A stretch of DNA of 13,330 bases from CAZUXE01 sp964624585 (GTDB lineage Bacteria; Hydrothermota; Tepidihabitantia; B3-TA06): the NCBI GenBank assembly GCA_964624585.1, contig CAZUXE010000046.1, forward strand, positions 1 through 13,330, in the 5' to 3' direction. How positions within the stretch are numbered: position 1 is the first letter of the stretch; every line of letters begins with the position of its first letter. The notes beneath the pieces are model-generated. The model saw only the letters and a list, made by a program, of their open reading frames with translations. It had not been told where the DNA came from and did not search any database. Shown in pieces: positions 7,754 through 13,329 of the stretch. The position numbers and the translations under genes are program-made.

Positions 7754-8386
7754 ATGCGAATACTGGTCTTAACAGATATCCACGGAAAGAAACCGGATAA
7801 ACTACTGGGAATTAAGAATATTGATATGCTTATAGTGCTGGGAGATGTAACTACTGGTGGGAATCTTAAAGAAACACAGAATATTTTGAATCCTCTTCTT
7901 GAGGGATACAAAGAACTTTATGTAATTCCAGGAAATTGGGATAAACCTGAATCACAGGAATGGTTTAGGGAACAAAATATATCCTTAGATTCAAGGACTG
8001 TAGAAAAAACAGAAGTTTTATTTTACGGACTAGGAGGCTCACCACCAACCCCATTTAATACCCCGAATGAATTCAAAGAAGACGAACTTGCTAAAAGACT
8101 TACGAATTATCCTTTCAAAGAAAATCATGGAAAAAAGGTTATACTATGCACTCACTCTCCCCCTTACGGAGCATGTGATCGCACTGCAACAGGTCTCAGA
8201 GTCGGCTCTCCTGTTTTAAGAAATTTTATTAAAGATTATTCTCCAGACTTGACATTATGTGGTCATATCCATGAAGCGCGCGGAAAAGAATTCATTGACA
8301 CAGTAGCAGTCATCAATCCAGGACAGGCCCCAAATCACTACGCAATCGTTGAGATTGGAAAAGAAATATCTGTTGAATTACATTAG
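7754..8386 (+). CDS. Calcineurin-like metallophosphoesterase
   Basis: 210-aa cytosolic metal-dependent phosphoesterase. The metal-ligand motifs appear in order: D8-I-H10, G30-D31, G60-N61-W62-D63, T133-H134-S135, and G170-H171-I-H173. The third motif is GNWD rather than the common GNHD/E; the Asn ligand is kept, but the His usually assigned as proton donor is Trp. Similar replacements (GNCD, GNMD) occur in YfcE/archaeal-type members, so this is probably a subfamily trait rather than damage. The substrate cannot be told from sequence. Its position 3 bp after pgsA raises the possibility of a lipid or nucleotide phosphomonoester or diester substrate, a contextual guess only. There is no visible Shine-Dalgarno, so translation is probably coupled to pgsA. 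It ends 13 bp from the convergent small gene. Confidence 0.9.
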   Translation: MRILVLTDIHGKKPDKLLGIKNIDMLIVLGDVTTGGNLKETQNILNPLLEGYKELYVIPGNWDKPESQEWFREQNISLDSRTVEKTEVLFYGLGGSPPTPFNTPNEFKEDELAKRLTNYPFKENHGKKVILCTHSPPYGACDRTATGLRVGSPVLRNFIKDYSPDLTLCGHIHEARGKEFIDTVAVINPGQAPNHYAIVEIGKEISVELH

Positions 8387-8399
8387 CAATTTCATTTAA

Positions 8400-8591
8400 T
8401 TACTGACTTCGCCGCCGCACAAAATATTCTACCGACCTGTCGTAAGTTCTCTCTTCTTCAGATGTAAAGAAGCAAGCCGGCAATTCATTTCGTTTTCTGT
8501 GATAAGTTACACATTCACAACACTTACCTTTACGAGAGCAAGGTTCATAGGTACAAGTACAAGCAACTCCTTCATTGTCGCATTTATTCAT
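8400..8591 (-). CDS. Small cysteine-rich protein (DUF6485-like)
   Basis: 63-aa protein of unknown function, with eight cysteines in the first 40 residues: C4, C11, C13, C18, C24, C25, C27 and C40, plus H31. The pattern C-x-C-T-Y...C-S-R-K-G-x-C-C-E-C-x2-Y-H...E-L-P-A-C-F-F, followed by R-T-Y-D-R-S, matches my memory of the DUF6485 family found in anaerobic bacteria. There is no signal peptide, so a cytosolic metal-binding role (zinc or Fe-S) is plausible but untested. A good Shine-Dalgarno AAAGGAG (8600-8606) lies 8 nt upstream of the ATG. It is 65 bp downstream of the response-regulator fusion on the same strand, with no clear terminator between, so it may be the last gene of that transcript. 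Confidence 0.82.
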   Translation of the reverse strand: MNKCDNEGVACTCTYEPCSRKGKCCECVTYHRKRNELPACFFTSEEERTYDRSVEYFVRRRSQ

Positions 8592-8656
8592 TATAAATGC
8601 TCCTTTCTAAATCTATTTTGAAATTACGGCAGCACTAGTAAGGTTAGAGCTAATTT

Positions 8657-9043
8657 TTATTCGCCGTAGTACCTTTTTTTCATTTCTTTAACTAACTTCT
8701 GCTGAAGCATACGCGCTTTACCAATATTGCCGTCTTTAGTTAAAGCTATCCCTGTATAATACTTATCGCCAATCATTCGACCAATTACAATAGCATTTGT
8801 ACCAACCATCATAAGTTCTTCAACATCGCCAAAGGTAGCCCCTAAATTTACCGCTGTTTTCTGGGCGCCCCGAAACATAGATGCAAACTCAGCATCCGCA
8901 GTTTTGCTGTCAAAACCCTCTACTGTAGTATATGCACCCATACTTATTCCATCCATACTAACCAAACCGGCAGCAATTGCACCATCCGTTTCTTCTACAA
9001 CGTACCTCAAAATATCGATATCTTTCATGTTTTCAAAAGTCAT
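8657..9043 (-). CDS. Candidate internal-start product: stand-alone Roadblock domain from the response-regulator gene
   Basis: The in-frame ATG at codon 272 of the fusion gene is preceded by AAGGAGG (9049-9055) with 5-nt spacing. Initiation there would give a 128-aa Roadblock protein, exactly the length of the separate paralogue at 10028-10414. Ungapped comparison by eye gives 67 of 128 identical residues (~52%), starting at the first methionine of both, and the two leaders are alike as well (AAGGAGGC ... ATGAC). This could be an active secondary start or a relic of an ancestral separate gene. The sequence supports the site; use in the cell is inferred. Confidence 0.45.
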   Translation of the reverse strand: MTFENMKDIDILRYVVEETDGAIAAGLVSMDGISMGAYTTVEGFDSKTADAEFASMFRGAQKTAVNLGATFGDVEELMMVGTNAIVIGRMIGDKYYTGIALTKDGNIGKARMLQQKLVKEMKKRYYGE

Positions 9044-9856
9044 TTTGGCCTCCTTATCATGTTTTAGAAGCGCCTTTGAATAATCCTGTTCAAAGGAATA
9101 CGGCACTTGTTTTTTTAAGCTTCTTTTTCTTAAATTTTCTTGCAGATTAGATGCTTTGCTTAATTCATCCATCCGTCTAGCGCTTTCAACTAATAAAACA
9201 TCAACACTCTTATTAATTGTTTTCGCTACTTCTTTTTCTATAGAACTGGTTCTGAAAACCCCTGTTTTCCAGGTCTGAATCTCATAAAACGCTTCCTCCC
9301 CGTGATTATCCTTAGTTTCTGCGTGGATAACTATCCCTTTGTTGATATAAATACGACCTATATCTTTGCCTTGCTGAACCTCAAGAACTAAACTTCGCGC
9401 CTCAAGCGAATACATCTGTATTAAATCTGAAGAGGAAAGCTCTACCGGACCAATAAAACCGTCTCTCTCGCTATTTAAGGATTTTTGCACCAATTCAAGA
9501 AATCGTTTCGTCGAAAATGGCTTAACCAAATAATTCACGACTCCCATATTGAACGCTTCCTCTTGAGATTCATGAGAAGGAAATCCTGTAACTATCATTA
9601 TTGGAATATCGGGTTTCATTGTGCGAACCTGTCTAATAAGCTCTATTCCATCCATATCAGGCATATTAATATCGGTAATCAAAAGATTATATTGCTTAGA
9701 TTTTATCTTCTCTATCGCTTCACCTGCTCCATTCACCGCATCTACATCAAATTGATGAGCGGCAAGTATATGCGTCATGGTTTCCGTAAAACTAGGTTCA
9801 TCATCAACTAATAAAATTACCGGCTGATTATGTCCTCTTAGGCGATTATTCCCCAT
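8657..9856 (-). CDS. Response regulator: receiver + DUF4388 + Roadblock/LC7-like domain
   Basis: 399-aa signalling protein. Residues 12-127 are a CheY-like receiver with acidic pair D18/D19, phosphoacceptor D62 (TDINMPDMDG), T90 (MIVTGF) and K112 (VKPF), so it looks phosphorylatable. Residues ~133-250 resemble DUF4388/PatA-type domains (IGPVELSSSDLIQMYSLEARSLVLEV, then KGIVIHAET and GEEAFYEIQTWKTGVFR, with a trailing LLVESARRMDEL). Residues 272-399 form a Roadblock/LC7-like domain (TDGAIAAGLVSMDGISMG, ending in a basic helix). Roadblock proteins commonly dimerise and regulate small Ras-like GTPases such as MglA, but no GTPase gene is in this window. The start has GGAG 5 nt upstream and a good promoter ~130 bp upstream. 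Oddly, M272 has its own perfect Shine-Dalgarno, and an A7 run sits in the linker. No output DNA-binding domain is present and the partner kinase is not in the window. Confidence 0.93.
   Translation of the reverse strand: MGNNRLRGHNQPVILLVDDEPSFTETMTHILAAHQFDVDAVNGAGEAIEKIKSKQYNLLITDINMPDMDGIELIRQVRTMKPDIPIMIVTGFPSHESQEEAFNMGVVNYLVKPFSTKRFLELVQKSLNSERDGFIGPVELSSSDLIQMYSLEARSLVLEVQQGKDIGRIYINKGIVIHAETKDNHGEEAFYEIQTWKTGVFRTSSIEKEVAKTINKSVDVLLVESARRMDELSKASNLQENLRKRSLKKQVPYSFEQDYSKALLKHDKEAKMTFENMKDIDILRYVVEETDGAIAAGLVSMDGISMGAYTTVEGFDSKTADAEFASMFRGAQKTAVNLGATFGDVEELMMVGTNAIVIGRMIGDKYYTGIALTKDGNIGKARMLQQKLVKEMKKRYYGE
9049..9055 (-). promoter_or_regulatory. Internal Shine-Dalgarno inside the response-regulator gene
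   Basis: AAGGAGG on the minus strand, 5 nt before the internal ATG at 9043. It is read as Lys-Glu codons in the long protein. It is stronger than the SD of the gene's own start (GGAG). Confidence 0.6.
9110..9116 (-). repeat. A7 homopolymer in the receiver-Roadblock linker
   Basis: Seven consecutive A residues on the minus strand (codons Leu-Lys-Lys). Loss of one A moves reading to a TAA at 9064-9066; gain of one moves it to a TGA at 9090-9092. Either change ends the receiver-DUF4388 part just before the internal Roadblock ribosome binding site. Confidence 0.6.
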
Positions 9857-9963
9857 AATTACTCCAGAGTGACAGGTGTTTCCTATTTTTATATTTTCTT
9901 ATCGCCTTTCCCCCGTTTATTTTGTGAGTTTTTCCGTCTCTCATACTTATCCAGAACTTCCGA

Positions 9964-9979
9964 TTGCAAAATATTGCAA
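9964..9979. promoter_or_regulatory. TTGCAA palindrome just downstream of the regulator promoter
   Basis: TTGCAA (9964-9969) and TTGCAA (9974-9979) are separated by 4 bp. Each half is self-complementary, so the whole is both a direct and an inverted repeat. It falls at about +3 to +18 relative to the start site predicted from the adjacent promoter, a usual place for a repressor operator. Binding factor unknown. Confidence 0.35.
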
Positions 9980-9988
9980 CCACTTTTA

Positions 9989-10017
9989 ATGATATCATAG
10001 ACATAACAATATGTCAA
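9989..10017 (-). promoter_or_regulatory. Sigma70-type promoter of the response-regulator fusion
   Basis: On the minus strand, TTGACA (10012-10017), a 17-bp spacer and TATCAT (9989-9994) match the consensus at 6/6 and 5/6. The predicted start near 9982 gives a ~126-nt leader before ATG 9856. The promoter lies directly behind the stop of the stand-alone Roadblock gene, so the fusion can be transcribed on its own as well as by read-through. Confidence 0.65.
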
Positions 10018-10027
10018 GTCTAATAAT

Positions 10028-10414
10028 TTACTTCTCGTAATACCGTTTGTACATTTCTTTAACAACCTCCCTTTGAACTACACGAGCCATACCTAAATTC
10101 CCTCCTTTCTCAAGAGCCATACCCATAAAATAATCATCTCCAATCATACGCGCCAGCACCAAACCATTCTTAGCGGCAACTATAACCTCTTCAAGTTCTC
10201 CCAGAACAGGACCCAAATTTTTCAGCGCTTTTTTAGCGGTACGCAAAATTGTTACAAATTCCGCATCAGCCGCTTTCGTATCGAATTCAGATATAGTGTT
10301 GAAAACACCCATACTTATACCATTCATACCTATCAAACCGGCGGCAAGTGCACCGTCAACGCTTTTAACCATATATTTCAGTATTTCGCCATCCTTCATC
10401 TCTTCAATCGTCAT
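10028..10414 (-). CDS. Stand-alone Roadblock/LC7-like protein
   Basis: 128-aa single-domain protein: MTIEEMKDGEILKYMVKSVDG, then ALAAGLIGMNGISMG, a central FDTKAADAEFVTILRTAKKAL helix, and a basic C-terminal helix ending YKRYYEK. It looks like a Roadblock/LC7 (MglB-like) dimeric regulator of small GTPases; that family assignment is by fold pattern and is less certain than the existence of the gene. It is a close paralogue of the C-terminal 128 residues of the neighbouring response regulator (~52% identity, no gaps), so homodimers and mixed dimers are conceivable. The start is fixed by AAAAGGAGG (10419-10427) 4 nt upstream. It lies 171 bp before the fusion gene on the same strand. No membrane segment or signal peptide is present. 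Confidence 0.88.
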   Translation of the reverse strand: MTIEEMKDGEILKYMVKSVDGALAAGLIGMNGISMGVFNTISEFDTKAADAEFVTILRTAKKALKNLGPVLGELEEVIVAAKNGLVLARMIGDDYFMGMALEKGGNLGMARVVQREVVKEMYKRYYEK

Positions 10415-10437
10415 ACTGCCTCCTTTTGCTTTAGTTA

Positions 10438-10465
10438 AGATTACCTACAATTTTTAACCTGTCAA
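10438..10465 (-). promoter_or_regulatory. Possible promoter of the stand-alone Roadblock gene
   Basis: On the minus strand, a perfect TTGACA (10460-10465), a 16-bp spacer and a weak TAATCT (10438-10443). It would start a short leader that contains the AAAAGGAGG site. The -35 context (ACTTGACA) is shared with the promoter of the fusion gene. Confidence 0.35.
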
Positions 10466-10655
10466 GTTATTATCCCTCCATCACTACACAGCTAGCTACA
10501 ACTACAGTGCATAAGGTATCCAAACGGAAAACCTTAAGCACAAATAACGGTAATACGCGACTTATACCCTAACCCGCGGCTAAGCATTTTCTGATAACCC
10601 GTTTAATTCACATATCATTTACAGCTTTACCCGTCTGTCTGGGGGCAAAATAAGT

Positions 10656-10710
10656 TAGTCAAAAGGTGATCAAAAGCTAGTCAGAAGATAGTCAAAAGGT
10701 AGTCAAATAA
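10656..10710 (+). repeat. Five tandem 11-bp repeats (TAGTCAAAAGG-like)
   Basis: Head-to-tail units at 10656, 10667, 10678, 10689 and 10700: TAGTCAAAAGG, TGATCAAAAGC, TAGTCAGAAGA, TAGTCAAAAGG and TAGTCAAATAA. The 11-bp period is about one DNA turn, so every unit faces the same side of the helix, as in multi-site operators such as Pho-type boxes. The array sits ~100 bp upstream of the -35 of the propeller gene. There is no spacer structure, so it is not a CRISPR. Confidence 0.75.
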
Positions 10711-10722
10711 AGACTTATCTTC
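10684..10722. repeat. Inverted repeat overlapping the tandem array
   Basis: GAAGATAGTC (10684-10693) and GACTTATCTTC (10712-10722) are complementary over 10 bp with one bulged T; the 18-nt loop contains repeat units 4 and 5. It is not followed by a T-run adequate for termination and lies between divergent genes, so a regulatory role is more likely than termination. Confidence 0.4.
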
Positions 10723-10810
10723 AGGATTTTATAAACAAACTAACACTATTTTCACCACTCTGGTAAAAAAACTTAAGACCTTTCAATAAATCAACCTAGT
10801 CTTCCCCTCC

Positions 10811-10838
10811 TTGATGTTATTTCAATATCGCTTATACT
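10811..10838 (+). promoter_or_regulatory. Promoter of the propeller gene
   Basis: TTGATG (10811-10816, 4/6), a 16-bp spacer and TATACT (10833-10838, 5/6). The predicted start near 10845 gives a ~15-nt leader that includes GGAGG (10851-10855), 4 nt before the ATG. Confidence 0.5.
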
Positions 10839-10859
10839 GTTTATTTTATTGGAGGCTCA

Positions 10860-12509
10860 ATGAATCTTTTACTTGTATTTAGCTTTTTGTTCGCAGGGAA
10901 AATTGACCTGGGGACTAAGCCAGTGTGGGAATCGAATGATAACGACTACAGCACAGGCGGAGTAATGGCCGACATTGATAATGACGGCGACCTTGATTTA
11001 GTAACAGGTAACGGAAACGATATGGCTAGAGATAAAAATACTGTTTACTATAACAATAACAAACAGCTGGAAACCACTGCTTCCTGGTCATCAGCTGATT
11101 CAGCATGTAACGCTCATATTTCACTTGGAGATATGGACGCCGATGGCGACCTTGACTTAGCCGTAGCAGGATTCGCTCTTGACGGCGCTTGGGTATCAGA
11201 TCCATCACGGGTATATAAAAATGAAGCGGGTAGATACTCAGCTACTCCATCATGGATACACGCAGATACTATGCAAGCTTTCAGCTGCGATTGGGGCGAC
11301 GCTGACGGCGATGGCGACCTTGATTTAGCAATTGCCTCAGGAAACGATTACATAAAACGCAAACAAAAGGTCATAATATACGAAAATATCAATTTCGACC
11401 TCTCTGCTAATTTGATGTGGAAATCTACCGATTCCGATTACAATATGGATGTTTGCTGGGTTGATATAGATAACGACGGCGACCTTGACTTAGCCGTAGG
11501 CGGATACGGTACAAACAGAATCTACTTCGCAGAAAACGGAAAGCTTGATACAATTGCAGGATGGGTATCAGCTGACAAGCACCACACCGTGCAAATTGCC
11601 TTTGCTGATTTTGATAATGACGGTGATATGGATATGGCCGCCGCTGATAATAACCAGAAAGCAGATGACACAAGCAAGATAAGAATATATCTTAATCAAA
11701 ACGGTACTCTGGATACATTGCCATTTTGGGAATCAAAGCTGTGGCGATATCAATCCTGTGTAGCATGGGGCGATGCCGATGGAGACGGCGACCTTGATTT
11801 AGCCGCAGGCGGATGGTGGGAAAAAGCCTGTGTTTATGAAAATAAACAGGGAAAATTTGATACCCTACCAGCATGGTCATGGAAACCATCTAACCCACAG
11901 GACATAGTTTGCGAACAATTTATATGGACTGAAATCAACGGCGACAACTGGAAAGAAGCTCGCGAAAATTTTCAGGTTTCAGCCGGAAAAGTTATCTATA
12001 CTTCGCATTTCCCACTCTTGGATATAATTGAAGTTAAAATAAACAATCAGCTTGCCTCATCTCAAGATTATCTGTGGAATCCTGCGGACGGATGGATACA
12101 GTTCAACCAGTCGGGAAACGCTGAAATACACTATCGATATTCCCAATATCCCGATTTACTGCTAACCAACTGGCAGCGCAATCGCGGCAACTTCGCATTT
12201 CACAACCTTCTCGCAGATTCAAACTCAATTGCAGAAACACACTACGATGTTGCGGATATAAGCTTAGCAAAAACCCTAATCCCCAAAGGCAAAGCAATAG
12301 AACTCTCATTCTCAATACCTAATGAAGAGCTGATGACAATTGCACTTTTTGACGTTTCAGGTAGAAAGCTTGCAGAATATAACAACCTAACGGTATCCAA
12401 AGGCCTCTTGAAACTTGACTTCAATACCTCCATACTGTCCAGTGGGGTCTATTTAATACATATCGTTAGAAAAACTTCATCCAAAACCCTACGCATACAG
12501 GTGATATAG
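10860..12509 (+). CDS. Exported FG-GAP/VCBS-type calcium-loop beta-propeller with T9SS-type sorting tail
   Basis: 549-aa predicted surface or secreted protein. The N-terminus is short and hydrophobic (NLLLVFSFLFAG), a minimal signal peptide without an early positive charge. Six D-x-D-x-D-G-D-x-D calcium-binding loops begin at residues 38, 91, 147, 202, 250 and 305, and a degenerate one (EINGDNWKE) at 358. The steps of 53, 56, 55, 48, 55 and 53 residues indicate seven blades, as in integrin-like FG-GAP propellers. Each blade also carries a W-x-S-x-D-like strand. Residues ~385-460 form a separate beta-rich linker. The last ~80 residues (IALFDVSGRKLAEY, then SSGVYLIHI and a basic end) look like a type A C-terminal sorting domain for type IX secretion. 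Start chosen from GGAGG at 10851-10855. Likely a binding or adhesion protein; ligand unknown. Confidence 0.88.
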   Translation: MNLLLVFSFLFAGKIDLGTKPVWESNDNDYSTGGVMADIDNDGDLDLVTGNGNDMARDKNTVYYNNNKQLETTASWSSADSACNAHISLGDMDADGDLDLAVAGFALDGAWVSDPSRVYKNEAGRYSATPSWIHADTMQAFSCDWGDADGDGDLDLAIASGNDYIKRKQKVIIYENINFDLSANLMWKSTDSDYNMDVCWVDIDNDGDLDLAVGGYGTNRIYFAENGKLDTIAGWVSADKHHTVQIAFADFDNDGDMDMAAADNNQKADDTSKIRIYLNQNGTLDTLPFWESKLWRYQSCVAWGDADGDGDLDLAAGGWWEKACVYENKQGKFDTLPAWSWKPSNPQDIVCEQFIWTEINGDNWKEARENFQVSAGKVIYTSHFPLLDIIEVKINNQLASSQDYLWNPADGWIQFNQSGNAEIHYRYSQYPDLLLTNWQRNRGNFAFHNLLADSNSIAETHYDVADISLAKTLIPKGKAIELSFSIPNEELMTIALFDVSGRKLAEYNNLTVSKGLLKLDFNTSILSSGVYLIHIVRKTSSKTLRIQVI

Positions 12510-12606
12510 GTTTCAGGATTAGCTTTATTGCAACGATATATCATAAACATTCCGCCTAGGCTAAACTTTCGCTTAAGGCCTGCAGTACCTGCCGAAGCCG
12601 ATTTTC

Positions 12607-12634
12607 TTGACAGAAGCAGCTTAACGAATAAAGT
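12607..12634 (+). promoter_or_regulatory. Possible promoter giving a nearly leaderless ligase-family mRNA
   Basis: TTGACA (12607-12612, 6/6), a 16-bp spacer and TAAAGT (12629-12634, 4/6). The predicted start falls at or next to ATG 12640. The absence of any Shine-Dalgarno there fits leaderless translation, but transcription from further upstream is equally possible. Confidence 0.35.
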
Positions 12635-12639
12635 TACTA

Positions 12640-13329
12640 ATGACGCTTCGTAAAGACAGAAACGGAATTACACGAATCCTTATACGAACCCATCCTTTAA
12701 GCGAACAGGACGATATAGCCGAAGTTGTGCAACGCTACGCAGGCAAACTTCTTGAATCGGGAGATATCGTAGTTTTGGCAGAAACCCCTGTTGCAATAAC
12801 TCAAGGCAGAGCTATTCCAGTAAAGCAGATGCGACCAAGGCTTTCTGCAAAAATACTCTGGCGTTTCGTACGCAAAGTTCCCTATGGAATAGGATTAAGA
12901 AACCCCTACTCTATGGAAGCGGCAATTCAAGAATGCGGAGAACTTAGAGTGTGGTTTGCGGCAATATTAGGTGGATTCTTGAGACTTTTAGGCAGGCGCG
13001 GTGATTTCTACCTAATTGCCGGTATTCAAGCTCGTATGATTGACGCAGTAGGAACATCACCCGTTAAACCATACGACGAATGCGTCTTAAAGGGACCTGC
13101 TGCCCCTGAAGAGCTTGTAAGGAAGTTAAAACGTCGCTTCGGCGTAGAATTCGCTATAATGGATATCAACGACATTGGCGGCTCCTGGGCAGTTGGAGCC
13201 ACATCCGGAATCGACAGAGCAGCCCTTGAGAACTTAATGCGTGATAATCCCATGGGACAAGGCAATCAGCTCACCCCCATTGCCCTTATCAAAGCTTCGG
13301 GTACTAATTTGCTTAAGCAATTTACTTAG
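12640..13329 (+). CDS. F420-0:gamma-glutamyl ligase family protein (CofE-like)
   Basis: 229-aa protein of the CofE fold (Pfam PF01996, named from memory). In true F420 makers CofE adds glutamate to coenzyme F420-0 using GTP. Family-like features: an N-terminal IRTHPLSEQDDIAEVVQRYAGKLLESGDIVVLAE, an ITQGRAIP segment, KPYDECVLKGPA in the middle, DINDIGG, and near the end DNPMGQGNQLTPIALI, the conserved G-Q-G/TPIA element. The stop codon is one base from the end of the window, so the gene is complete. No other F420 genes (cofC, cofD, fbiB) are visible, and many bacteria carry such homologues without known F420, so the substrate should be left open. ATG 12640 has no Shine-Dalgarno, but the N-terminus aligns with how relatives begin. 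It follows the propeller gene by 130 bp. Confidence 0.85.
   Translation: MTLRKDRNGITRILIRTHPLSEQDDIAEVVQRYAGKLLESGDIVVLAETPVAITQGRAIPVKQMRPRLSAKILWRFVRKVPYGIGLRNPYSMEAAIQECGELRVWFAAILGGFLRLLGRRGDFYLIAGIQARMIDAVGTSPVKPYDECVLKGPAAPEELVRKLKRRFGVEFAIMDINDIGGSWAVGATSGIDRAALENLMRDNPMGQGNQLTPIALIKASGTNLLKQFT

Larger units (their letters stand above)
10415..10859. other. 445-bp divergent intergenic region
   Basis: No convincing ORF or RNA gene is seen on either strand. It carries the upstream signals of two divergent genes: a TTGACA for the Roadblock gene on the left and TTGATG/TATACT for the propeller gene on the right. Between them lie five 11-bp tandem repeats (10656-10710) with an overlapping hairpin-forming inverted repeat. 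The stretch 10500-10650 holds only weak inverted repeats such as TAAGGT/ACCTTA (10512-10536) that I would not call a terminator. Confidence 0.6.

Noticed and set aside
9485..9811. 108-codon ORF antisense to the receiver domain
   Set aside because: Shadow of the conserved receiver coding strand; no RBS and no recognisable domain.
10512..10536. TAAGGT/ACCTTA inverted repeat
   Set aside because: Six-base stem with a 13-nt loop in AT-rich DNA and no T-run; consistent with chance.
10656..10710. CRISPR-like array
   Set aside because: Units are 11 bp and contiguous with no spacers, and no cas genes are near; a tandem operator-type repeat is the better reading.
12572..12601. Rho-independent terminator after the propeller gene
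   Set aside because: CTT-GGC/GCC-AAG is a short stem broken by mismatched bases, followed by a weak ATTTTCTT; not convincing.
12640..13329. Evidence for F420 biosynthesis in this organism
   Set aside because: One family member alone is not enough; such homologues occur in genomes without known F420.
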